A stretch of 64,000 nt of DNA, from positions 124,204 to 188,203 of the forward strand of contig BDIU01000399.1 of assembly GCA_002118135.1 (NCBI GenBank), written 5' to 3'. Source of the stretch: Trebouxia sp. TZW2008 (Eukaryota > Chlorophyta > Trebouxiophyceae > Trebouxiales > Trebouxiaceae). The position numbers and the translations under genes are program-made. Positions 32,001 through 44,000 of this stretch are shown here, piece by piece (positions within the stretch are counted from its first letter, which is position 1; each line of letters opens with the position of its first letter). Below the pieces are notes generated by a model, which was given only the letters and a program-made list of their open reading frames with translations, did no database searches and was not told the origin of the DNA.

Positions 32001-34705
32001 CAAGCAATGAGGTATCGTGACACAAGCGGTGGCGCCAACAAAGCCTGGCACTTGGGCAGCAGTGCTGTCTCAACAGCAAGCGTGTCCAGCCTAACTGCCT
32101 TGTCAGCATGCCATTGCGCCTGCCTGCACATTAGAAATTCTCTTACAAACAGTGTGCCTGTCGGCAAGCCGTTGGACATGTGCAGCTGACTGCCTTGTCA
32201 GCATGTCCTTGTGCCTGCCTGCACATTGCAAACTCTGTTGACAAAATCTGTGCCTGTCGGCAAGCCGTTGGGCCTATGCAGCTGACTGCCTTGTCAGCAT
32301 GCCATTGTGCCTGCCTGCGCATCACAATGTGTATGCACAAACAGTGTGCGCTTTGGCAAGCTGTTGGGCAGCATGTCACAAGTGCTCAACCTTAGCAACA
32401 AGGACTGCATGAAATAAGATGAGCTGGCAACTGGGATGGGACCTGATCGCAGCTGCCTGTTCCACAAAACCAATCCTAAGGTTTACAGCAAAGCAGGCAG
32501 AAGGCAGAAAGTACAGATCTGCGTAGGTCATGCAACGGTCTGCAATGCAAAGTCTATGCTGTAAGGTCTATGCTGCACGTGCCCGTCAGCCGGAACTGGT
32601 TTCGGACCAGGCTGAGCTTACCTTCGCACATTTCCGTTACTCTTTAGGAAATGACCGCTCCAGTCAAACTACCCACCAATCACTGTTCCCATTCAAGTGG
32701 GTTGAGAAAGACAAAGCCAAAAGGGTGGTTGATAGGTTGTGAACGCAAACAGCAGGGCATAGGCAGAAAAGAATCTATGACACTTGCAGGCGGCAGGCTG
32801 ACCTCGCATCATTCTCTTGTAAGCAGCGCCTGCCTGAGTCCAGGTTACTCCTGATCATGCCCACCAGCTGTGCTTCTGCCTTGAGGGCAGCACTGCTGGG
32901 GTCTACCTCTAGGCCAAGTTTGTACTGAGTATCTGCCTCATCCAGCTGACCCATGCACAAATAGGCTTTGCCTGCAAACATGACTGTGTGTTGAGATCTG
33001 ATGTGGCACCAGATGAGTTTGGACAGAATGTCAACTGATGGCAGCACTTTTGGGGTCTATTTCTAGGCCAAGCTTGTATTGTGCATCTGCCTCATCCAGC
33101 TGTCCCATGCATCAGTAGGCTTTGCCTGCAGAGAGCTGGCTTGTCATATATCCACACAATGAAGCAGTGGACATGCAAGTAAAAATTGACTAATCAGCTT
33201 GAGGACCCTTGACAGGCAGGGCATTGACACTGATGCAAATGATCGACATGCTGTTCACTGCATGGCTAGCGAGGCTGTGTGAAGCATTCCAAAAAGGTCA
33301 GTACAAGCAGCTCATTCCTACATACCAGCTCTTTGATAGCCTCTGGCAAACTGGCTGTTCAGCTTGGTGGCCTGTAGTGAGTCTTGCACAGCTAGCTTGT
33401 ACTGCCGTTTCATCAGGGCTGCAGCAGCCCTGTTGCCATAGTAGGCAGCCACCTCAGGGCATAGGGCAATGGCCCTGCCGTAGGACTCCAAAGCCGCTTC
33501 ATACTGCCCTGCCTTGTACCGCGTATTGCCCAAGTCCTTGGCAGCTTCAGCCTGCGCTTGCTCTGAGTTGTCAGCAACAGGCTGTGCTGCTGCTGCAGCA
33601 GAGGCAGAGTTGGCATTTCCTGTGGCAGCTGTCTGCGGTGGTGCTTGAGGCATGGACTGATCCTGAGCTGCATCAGACTGAGTGGCACGTCCTGAGGCGG
33701 GGTCAGTGCTGTTGGGTGAAGCCCTTTCTGGTGACTGTGACGGCGAGGCTGAAGACTGCGCAGCCTTCTTTTGCTGCCTTCGCTTCTTCTTCTGTTGCTT
33801 GCTGAGTGGTGTTGCTGATTGCTGTGCGCCCTGCTTGACTGGTAGGCTCTGGCTGGAGCTGTCATCTGTAGCAGGTATGTTGGTGTTTGCCCCACGCTCC
33901 TTCAGTAAGGCAGCGTTCTTGCAGTGCTTTCGGAAGAATGCTTGCACACTCTGCTTGAGTTGCTGGTCTTCTGCAGACTGACTGCCTGCTGCATTGCACA
34001 CTATTTAGGTGCCCAACATTGCAACAGCTGTAATACTTGCGATTGTTGTATAAGCTGACCAGAGTTGAGACCAACCTTTGTCAGCAGCATCCTTTGCCTT
34101 GTTGCGGATTTGTTTCAGGAGCTGCTCGATCTCTTTGTTGCTGCAGGCGCAGAAATAGGCGTCAGCACAGAGCATTCACTTGTTTATAGCACCCTTGTAA
34201 AGCTGCAGCTTTGCTGATGGCACAATAACAACTTGAAGCAAGCTTGTCACCTGGCATCAAGAGGAACGCCAGTTTCCAGAGCAGTTTCAGCCTCAGAAAA
34301 CATGCCTAGTCCTTCCAGGGCGCTGGCAAGCCTGTACCAACCCTTCTGCCAGCAAGGGTCCAAACCCACTGCAGTGTCAAGATCAGTCAGCACCAGACTT
34401 GAAAATATCTACAATAGCAAACGATGGCTTGCAGCCCTTTGAGCCGCACAAAGGCACGTACCTGCTATTTGAGCATCCTTCAGCGCCTCTTTGTAGTCCG
34501 CCATCTTGAGGCAGGCCAAGCTTCGGTTTGCATAGACCTTGACCCGGTCAGTCACAGCGGGTCTTGATGAGCGATCGTCGCTCAGGGCAATGATGACATT
34601 ACTGTAGTTTCTAGCTGCCTCTGGGTAATTGCCGTTCTTGAAGGCTAGGTCAGCAGCCTGCTTGTGCTCTTGCCAGATCGCTCTGCCCGCGTCGGCGGCA
34701 CTCAT
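29070..34705 (-). CDS. TPR and J-domain co-chaperone (DNAJC7-like), 9 exons
   Basis: Minus-strand exons 34705-34462, 34368-34251, 34140-34076, 34000-33326, 32971-32782, 31958-31759, 31238-31007, 30003-29844 and 29546-29070 join in phase to 786 codons. Residues 1-120 hold TPR repeats (NGNYPEAARNYSNVI, YRLASALEGLGMFSEAE). Residues 145-290 are low-complexity with a basic run KKKRR near 213. A second TPR set follows (ARYKAGQ-type AALESYGRA, QLDEADTQY, GKWREAEQHY, CNRAAALLKLGNAEAALKDA). A J domain at about 656-722 has the HPD triad at 684-686, and the tail is Gly/Phe/Met-rich (FAGGMFGGGGMGG). J proteins stimulate Hsp70 ATPase, and TPRs usually bind Hsp70/Hsp90 tails. It resembles animal DNAJC7 and plant TPR-J proteins, but the N-terminal TPR block and the spacer are extra. 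No signal peptide is visible, so a cytosolic or nuclear location is likely. Confidence 0.9.
31290..31416 (-). pseudogene. Partial copy of TPR-J exon 7
   Basis: Repeats the first half of exon 31238-31007, with acceptor (GGTGCAG|GCGAT). It encodes DMSLAETTYQVVLCLDP...SSRKGLKRIKLM, then diverges and stops without a donor. It lies immediately upstream of the intact exon. Confidence 0.85.
32037..32315 (-). pseudogene. Three partial copies of TPR-J exon 6
   Basis: The start of exon 31958-31759 (AQWHADKAVRL) recurs at about 32037-32128 (longest, reaching AVETALLPKCQALL), 32180-32218 and 32278-32315. Each copy is preceded by the same acceptor region (TGTGCAGG/CAGGCAGGC). The two outer copies form a tandem unit of about 97 bp that includes intron sequence (TGCCTGTCGGCAAGCCGTTG). 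Confidence 0.85.
33039..33125 (-). pseudogene. Decayed copy of TPR-J exon 5
   Basis: Repeats the start of exon 32971-32782 with acceptor TTTGCAG|GCAAAGCC, but codon TTG has become TGA after GKAY, and the copy ends within SSAA. The remaining frame (CMGQLDEADAQYKLGLEIDP) is close to the functional exon. Confidence 0.9.
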
Positions 34706-34848
34706 GTCGAAGGCAGCACCAACGGCAAAGTGGTCAGATGGCACGGCTGATCCAAAATACAGGATCCAGGGTATACGCTCCTGCGATCACAGGGCGGTGT
34801 GCATTGCGCACCGGCTTAACAACCGTGAAGTGCTATGACATAAAACGC

Positions 34849-34868
34849 CGCGCATTCCGGAATGCGCG
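34849..34868. other. 20-bp perfect palindrome upstream of TPR-J gene
   Basis: CGCGCATTCCGGAATGCGCG is self-complementary without a loop, about 145 bp upstream of the ATG at 34705 in the 372-bp interval between the TPR-J start and the RPB2 stop. It could be a dimeric factor site, but this is a guess. No other gene was seen between 34706 and 35077. Confidence 0.6.
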
Positions 34869-35077
34869 CTTTACGCGTTGCGTGGCAGCCGAACTCAATT
34901 GAATATGCTGCTTCCATTGTTGACATCGGGAACAAGGCGGACAGGAGCATATGACATTGTTGAACCCATTTCCTGTTGGGCTAATAATAAAAATGGTAGA
35001 GGTGGCGTTGTATGTGGAATATCAAATTTTACTTCTCCAACAAGCCTTAGGAAGTCGAAAGTTGTGAACATGCAATG

Positions 35078-38000
35078 TCAAAATTGCAGGCGTGGCGCAA
35101 TCGCCATAGCCATAAGCTCCTGGAACAGTAACTTGCATGCATATGGCATGAAGACCTGCACGACCGAGCTGTTTTTGCAAGCAGGGCAGTGAAACTGGTT
35201 CTTCTTGAGGTTGGCCACGGCTATCATACCACACTGCTCACACACATGTACCCTGTAGGCGTCTGATTGGTCAAATGTGCGCTCCTGCAGCACCATGTCA
35301 ACGCAGGTTGTCAGTTAATGGTCTGCAGTTGAAATGCCCAGTAATCAATTGCCATCAAGTGACTGGTTCAGGGTATCATGGTGAAAGCATGCAACAGACA
35401 TATTATCATATCAGCATAGGTCAAAGCCACAACAGGAGCAGAACATATGTACCAAATTGCCTGTTGTGCAAACTCATTGTCCTCTGTACGGCTTACCTTA
35501 AGGAATGATGCGCAGCCATGACTGATGATACAATCCCGTTCCATCTCTCCAAAACGCAGCCCACCATCCCTAGCTCGCCCTTCCACTGGCTGGCGGGTGA
35601 GCATAGCAACAGGCCCTCGGGCTCTTGAATGGATTTTGTCGTCAACCATATGCTTGAGGCGCTGGTAGTACGTGGGGTTCAGGAAGATCTGGGCTTTGAG
35701 CTGACGACCGGTATGACCGTTGTACATCACCTCCCACCCTCTGCTTTGATACCCATTCCTGCAGCCAATCAAACTAAAAATTCGACATGTGCCAACACAG
35801 CTTGCAACTGCAGGCCACCCTTGCTGTCAGATCTCCTGGAGCTGATGACGTACTCACGCAGAACACATCCTATATGATGATGAAACACTTGCTTGACTTG
35901 CATGCGTGAAATGTCTGGCACAAGCACAGCCAGTTGACGCTAAGTGACAGTTCATGCATGCATGCCATGGGCAGTGTTAGCAGATGGTCCTGCAATAAGG
36001 CAGTACTCACGCATGAAGTGTGTTGGATATGTTGTCCACTGTGACATCAGTGAAGGGAGTGGCATCGCCCTCCCTCCCCATAACTGCTCCCACCTTGCTC
36101 ATCAGAGCCTCCACCAAGTGCCCTGCAGTGAAGCAGCAGTCAGCAAACAAAAAACACATTTCCTGCATGATGCATGGGTATCAGCTGCCTTCTCAAAAAA
36201 TGAATGGCGTCAGAGACAATTGCAGCCTGTGAGACTTGAATGTTTGACGACACAAACTTGCGAGCGATATGTAAATCTAAAGCTGTGCAGTCTGCTGCAT
36301 CGTCAAAGTGCAGCAGTAGCAAAACTTTGAGTGATGCATCTTGCTGCTGTCTTGCTGCACCACTAAAGGCCTACAAACAATACTTGCAAGTGTGTGTCTT
36401 ACAGTAATAATACATCACTCCATCACGCTCTCTCACAAAAAGTCACTGAGTCATGACAGGACAGGTACACATGCAACATCCCAATGATCATCTGTGCTCA
36501 TGCTCATTGCAAAGAGTTGCAACAGCATTCAAGCTCACCAATGGTCATGCGGGAGGGGATAGCATGGGGATTGATGATGAGGTCTGGGACAATGCCATCC
36601 TGTGTCCAAGGCATGTCTTCCTGTGTGTAGGTGATGCCAATGGTTCCCTTCTGCCCATGCCGACTGGCAAACTTGTCACCCACTTGTGGGATTCTGATGG
36701 ATCGCACCTGCCAATGCCAATTGCGCATCAGTACTAGAGTCGCTTCACAATCAGTGAGCAGCAAGACCATGGGCAGACAGAGCAGCCACTCAGGGCTGAA
36801 AGCTCTGCTGACTCTTGCCAAGATTCACCCAGCCATACTCAGTCAAGTCGCTCTCAAAGGTGTTACCGTGTCAAGACCAAGCTTTCAGCAATAAAGCAAA
36901 CAATGGACTGCCAAGCCTTCAAGCACAGCTTGTTGAGTGCAAGAACAGGTAGTTGACTGCACTGGGGCCAGGTCTTACCCTGACTTTGACAAATTTCTGG
37001 CCCTCAACATTGGTGGTTACCAGCACTTGGTCCACCATGCCACTCTCGCTCTGTCTAAGACTCATGCTCACATCACGCTTGGTGAAGCGCTGCGCCTGCC
37101 CGGGTGTCTCATCTGGCAAGGGAGTTGTCTTGCCAATGATGACATCCTCACCTGTTGCAACAGCTCATACTCTTAGATATACACTCATGGCATGCATGCA
37201 GCACTACACAGAGGCTCCAATGCTTGCAAGACTAGCACAGCAGACCCCACCAGATACTGCTAAGCTACACTCCTGGCAGCATGCGACTTATGCCAAACAA
37301 CCACATGCAATATATACTTATATTTACTGCATGTCAATACGGGTCAATGTAGACGGTATGTCTGGGCTGATGGGCAGTACCTGATACACGTGTGCCTGGA
37401 GGTGCTATGCCATCATCATCGAGCTTGTCATAGGTGCCTCTCTTCAGCCCAACAGTGATTTCCCTCAGCGGGCGCTCAATGATCTCCTGCATCAGGCTGC
37501 CCTGCTTCTTCTCCTCTGCCCTGTATGACCTGCATACGCCCAGCAGCATAAATAAACATACACACATTTAAATGCGCCATAGTTGGGCTCAGAGGCCTTG
37601 CTAGGTACGTATAGTCAACAAGCGTCTGTTTTTGAGCAACCTAGTCTGTTCACATGCTGAACCACTTCAGATGCACTGATCAAAAGTGTGTGTTTCTATC
37701 AGAGCAGCATGACAGCACCAGCAAGGGAAAGCTTCATTTAACACGTGGACAGGTCTGCAGTGTCATATTGTCACAAATTGTCAAGCCGAATGTCAAGGTC
37801 GCATGTTGGCACAGCTGCACTTTGCATGAGAGTCATGTTCACACAACACTTTTGTTGTGAGACAGCAAGCATCGTAAGGAATGTGTTGTGCTGAGGTCAG
37901 AGGCGTATTGATTTGTGGTTCAAATTGCAGGTCTCAGATGGAAGAAATGCAAAGAAACCAGCATGAAACGCATCTGCAGGTACATGGTCATATACTTGCA

Positions 38001-41000
38001 GCCGGCATGAGCGTGCAAGAAAAGCTTACCTAAAGAACATAGATCTGAAGAAGCCCCTGTCAATTGAGGACTGGTTCATCATAACAGAGTCTTCCTGGTT
38101 GTAGCCGCTGTAACAGGCAATGGCCACAATGGCATTGTGCCCAGCTGGCAGCTCCCTGAGCACAACATACAACTTGAGGTTATGTAAAGGCAAGCAAATG
38201 GAGCTCAGCCGTCAAGCTGACGCAAGACCCTGTGTGCACAATGCTTGTCAGACAGAATGTACATGATTGCACTAGAGCAGGAGCTTTTAACTTGACGCTG
38301 CTCTCATGCAACATGCGCGATTTGATTGAAAGACACCCCGCCCACAGGTATACTTGTCAGCATGGAACAAAGTGAAGCTGCACATGCAGTAGTGGTTGCT
38401 GATGGGTCCTATTTGTGTGCTTTTGGCAATATGCAACCCTGTGCAAATTCATTGTCTGCCAAAAGGCTGATGAGGCAGAATGTGGGACACTTATACTTTT
38501 GCTTCTGAGAACAGCTTGGTCTACGGTGAGAGCATGTGACAAGACAACTGTGGCCATAGCAGACACCGCTAGGAATGAGGTCTGTCCATGTATGAAGACA
38601 AGTCCATGTATGACATTGTCTGCATTTGCCAGTGTTTGTGTATGGCAGGAGCAAGGGGCAGAATACATGAAAGGCTGAACGCACCTGAAGTGCAGATACT
38701 CCATGGACCTGGTGGTTACCAGAGGCTTCTGAGGGTAATACAACACGTAAGCCTGGGTGTCCATACGAGTCTGGTAGTTGGTCACATACATTCCCATGGC
38801 CTGCTTGCCCATAGCAGACTGATACGTGTTTCTGGGCGACTGGTTGTGGTCAGGGAAAGGAATGATAGACGCACAGACCCCAAAGATCATGGCTGGATGG
38901 ATTTCACAGTGCGTGAAGTTAGTGGTGCTGGAGACCTTGGGGTTGTCCCTGGCATTGGTCAGGTCTGCAATGTTCATGGCTATCATGGTTGTCTCTTCCT
39001 CTTCTGTGTCCAGATACCTGTTGCACCAAGAGCGCCTTTGTCAATCAACACTTTTGTAACTGTCATTTGGACCGATGGGAGGGTTACACAGACAGCATAA
39101 GAGTGGGTCCATGCTAGTATCCTGCATGTCCACCGCTGGTGATGAGTTAAGCTTGCTGTCCTTGTGTGTGTTCACATGCACAGCATGACTGGACTTTTAC
39201 TTAGTGAAGTCAAGGTCTGCAAATCCTTGACACCACAAAGTCAACGGCAGACTTTCTCTATGGGTTGTGACTCTGCAGCGCGAGCCATTGCATTTGCTTT
39301 GCTCCAGATTGGAGCATGACTGCGTAACCAAACGCAAATGCATGTGATGCCACAGCTCATGTATACTTGCACAAGCTGTGTGTACATGAGCTGTGGCATC
39401 ACATGCAATGCATTGCAAGCCACAGCAAGAACACAGAATTTGCCTGACACGCTACTTTTAACTCACACATTCAACTGACTCTGTGCATTTGGAACTGCTG
39501 ACGCTGCCTTGTGTCGACAAGGGTACAGTAAACTCTCTTTGTAAGGACACTCGATGTAAGGACAATCTTGTTGGAAGGACAGTGCCATTGGTAACCGATC
39601 ACTGCAATCTGACTGCAGTGGTCCCTCTGAGTAAGGACAATTCGATGTAAGGACCTTTTGTTTGATGACGGAAGCAGTCGTTACAAAGAGAGTTCACTGT
39701 ACTGGCAGATGACTCTTTGTGCTACAAAAGATCGCTACACAGTCCACGGACAAATTCACAATCAGCAGAATGTCATCAAGCAGCAGCCGGCAAAGCAACA
39801 ATGCTGTGTCAGCCCAAAAGATGGGTTAATTGCATGTCACTGCAAGCAACTTACTCTATGTACCCACTGTAGACCAGGTCTGCCCATCTGAACTCATCAT
39901 CATTGGTCAGGCGGTTGACATCACCCTTGCGGATCTTGAGCGACAGGTTGTCCACAATGAACAGGGGCCGGCAACACCTGCCATAGTCTGTGTACAGCCG
40001 CAGCTCGTTCAGAGCAATGTCATGGACCACACCAACCTGCACAATGCATGCGCATGTTGTACGATCATCACCAGGTTCCAAGCTGAACATTTCTCATATC
40101 AATCCATGTCATTGCTCAGCTTGGGAATGTGTTCTTCATGCACTAATACGTTAGTGAGCTCATGAGCATGCTGAGCAAGGAACAGCACCAGGACTGGCTG
40201 TGATTCCTTGCTGCGGCGTTCAGTGCACTTGTGTTTGATGGCCATTGTCGAGAGATGTGATGAATTTAGACAATCTCAACAGGCAGCCAGGCAATGCTTG
40301 CTGGAAATGTGAATTGCATGGGCTTCCTTTGTACTGACACAGTACAGTCAGGTGTATCACATTTGTGTCTGCATGAGGTGTTGATGGCAGGATTAGAAAC
40401 AATGCGTGGCAATGTTCATGCAATTCTGAGTCAGTCGTCTTGCAGCTTTATGTCAGATGGAAACAGCGTCTACTACATTGTAACCACTGCGGGGACATCT
40501 CCTGTGCTTGAAGAGACTGACCTCTGTGTTGATGTTGACCTGGTGCTGCATCTAGCGTAGGGTCTTGACCAGCTCCTGGAGGTTTCTGTGAACCCCCAGC
40601 CACACCTCATTCAGGAAGATATCAGAAACGGTAAATCAAGCGTGTGCTGGTGTGCTGTCGACATGATGCTGACAGGTGTATGAGCTCTTGTGCTTGAGAG
40701 CGCTTGACTGGGACCAACCTCAAATTTGTGTCTACTCAGTGTTGACTGGTAAGTGAGCAGTTGTGATGGAGACTGACCTCTGTGTTGATGTCGACCTGGC
40801 GCCGCATCTGGCGCAGGGTCTTGACCAGCTCCTGTGGATGCCTGTGGACCCCCAGCCACACCCCATTCAGGAAGATCTTGGTGGCCTGTGTGATGACAGA
40901 GGCGCTGATCTCCTCCAGGTTCTCAGTGGAAAACTCCTCCAGGAACTCCATGACGGGCTTGCTGGCGCAGCCCACACTGATGTAGCTCATGAGCGCCAGG

Positions 41001-44000
41001 TTCTTGACCAGGCCACAGGCGTGCCCCTCTGGTGTCTCAGCTGGGCAAATCATGCCCCACTGCGCATCAATTTGTGCATCAACGAACCAATCATTACATC
41101 CGTCAGTGAATCAATATTCCAGTAGGGGGGTCAGACGACAGTGTCAGTCACAGACATGTTGCGATACCCACATGGTGCAGGTCACATGTGCATTCAAGCT
41201 GTGGTGAATTGAAAAATGATATGTGATGGCATTTCAGCTGCCAGAGGAGTCATGTTTGGGCCATAAGCAAGTGCCATAGATGTTAGTGGCGCCCGCAGCA
41301 TGCAGCGTGTGGGCAATGGTTGCTGCAAAAGTGTCTGTGCTTCTTGGCATGGTCAATGCTGAAGCCTGGCAATGAGAGCTATACCAAGCCAATCAGGAAG
41401 GCACCTAAACTGAGCCACACCAAAGGCTCCCAGGCATGGATGTTGACTCATTTCAGCCCAGCAGTTTGGCTGAAATTCGAAGCAGCCACGGGCCACTGTG
41501 GGACAAGCAAAGATTGAGAGTCACATTTTCATCCAGGGCTGACTGTCTACCTGGCTGTTGTGCAGCTGCCTGGGCTTAGCGATTTTGCCTTCTCGCCCTA
41601 TAGGTGAGTTGATGCGGCGCAGGTGTGACAATGTGGAGGCAAACGTGAGCCTGTTCAGCACCTGCAACAACAGGCACAATGGTTGTGTTGGGTCACGCAA
41701 ACAGCATCTGTAGTGAATCTGCATTGAAGGATCAACACAAGTGCTGTGTGCCTGGTCAGCTGGCTCACAAGGACGATACCGCCTTAGAGGACACGTGAAT
41801 GCAGGGCGTGTATGCACTTGCCATGCGTTTACCTGCTGAACTCTGTCTGGAAAGGATTACAACCTACAGATACAGTATGCACCACAGTCTATCAAGTGTA
41901 TCAAGATGCAGTGCACACTCTCAAGCTTGTCCTCAACACAGTCAGGACTGTGGTACATATGGTACCTGAAGCCCGTAGATCTTCAAGATACATCTGTGCC
42001 CTTTCAAAGCAGTCAGCAGTTGATGCGCGGCACCTGTGAGACTCCTGCACGCAGCCCTTGAGTGCCCTGGGCACCCCAGTTGCCTGTAGCCAAGGAATAC
42101 CTCAAACCCCTGGTGATTGTGTCCTTGTTGATAGCATGAGGGATGTTGATGTCCTTCCCCCTGTCAACACAGCGCTGCACATAGTACCGGACATCCTTCT
42201 GCAGCTTACGGAAGAGCAGGCGGAACAGGCCAGCTAGCAGTGGCCCACCCAAGTCCAGCCTCTTGTTGGCATAGTGATCTCTGTCGTCTTCTGGCCGCCG
42301 CCCAAGCGCTACTAGCAGCAGCCTGTGGATCATGTAGCCAAAGAAGTAGGCCTGCATATCAGGAATGCTGTCAGCAAATCTGCTGCATGTTTTGTTTGCC
42401 GTAGGGAGCAAAGAAGCATATAGGGAGAGTAGTTTTACATACTTAAGCCAGCCAACAACAGACTGATTGCATTTGCCACATATTGGCAGAGACTATACGT
42501 CCATGAGGTCCAGGCAGTCTATGACAAGCTTGCAAGGTGCTAGACATGAGTGGCTTCTGGGAGAATAATAGCATTGCAAGCAGCAAGTCACCATACTCTC
42601 CATTTGAGTTGCTGATGCTCTGGAACTTTTGCAGGGTCCACGTGTTGCTGATGCCAACGCATTGCACATTTTCGATATAGCCTGCATCTCAGCGATCCAT
42701 GCCCTCAACTATGCATATTGCATATTGAGTATGGTATACTGTGCTTTACCTGTTGCAGGTAAGCAACACAAGCAGGACATGGCACAACAAGGCAGAGGAG
42801 ATGAACAGTCAGAAGCTAGGCCTGCACATTCTGCATTGAAAACCAAAGCTGTGATGAAATGCAGGCTGACCTTCTTGGTTTCATTGTTGCCAACAATGCC
42901 AACATGGGGCAGCATCTCCCTCTGCAGAATCTCTCTTGCATACTGGATACGCTTCTCCCGGGTCACGCCCACTGTTGCACCACGCTTGCCGATGTAGTCT
43001 AGAGCCACCTGCGTAGAGCTAAAAGTCATTGGCCCTGGGTAAGCATGAGCAGGCCAGGTCCTCATACCACTTGACTGCTAGTCAAGACCAGACAGTGATG
43101 CTCAGAACAAGCCAGCCTGGCAAGACAGGAGCTGGGCCACACATCTAGCATATGTGCTGGAAAGTGTGATCAGTTGTGCATGTTTGTTGATCACAACCAG
43201 ACAGATGCTGACTATATCATGACAGGCTGTAGACCGCAAATGTGGCAAGTGCAACTTGGTGCCTTGTCTGTGCAAGGATCGACACCATACCAGCTGTATA
43301 CCATCAGCCTTTTTGACAATTATGCTGCTGACTCAGACATGCTGCCTAGGCCTGCGGTCCATTTGCTCACATGGCATGCTAGCACCCAATTGCTGACACC
43401 CAGCACACATGTTGCACCACAAATGTGATGCATGTAGAACCAGCAGCTGTGCTACGGGCACCTCTTGAGGCTGACTGAGCTGAAACTTGTCAGAGGAGGG
43501 GCGCAGGGCTTTCAATAAGACACCTCACGACACAATGTTTTGCCTTTCTTGGTTTTGATTTGTTCTGTTCTGATTTGCTTTGTGTTGTTCCTATCATACC
43601 TCTTGGGACTGGATGGGCTGGGACTTTGATTTTATATTGTTTTGGTTTGGTCTGTGTTGTTTTGCTTTGTGTTGTTTTGCTTTGTGTAACCGCTATCATA
43701 CCTCTTGGGACTGGATGGGCTGGGACTCCTCAATAGAGGGCCGCAGCGCTTCCATCATCTCATTGTCTTCAAAGCTGTACACGATGTGCTCCAGAATGTC
43801 ACGATCACTGACAAAGCCCAGTGCTCTGAAAATGATGAAGATAGGGATGTCGGATCTGATGTAGGGCACAGTGGCCCTGACCACCTGGCCAGACGCCTTG
43901 TGGGCTGTGGCTCTGGACAGCATCTTGACTCCCATGGTGCTAGTGTTTCTGGTGCTGTTTTCCAGCACAGACCTGTGATAGCAGACGATGTTGATGAACA

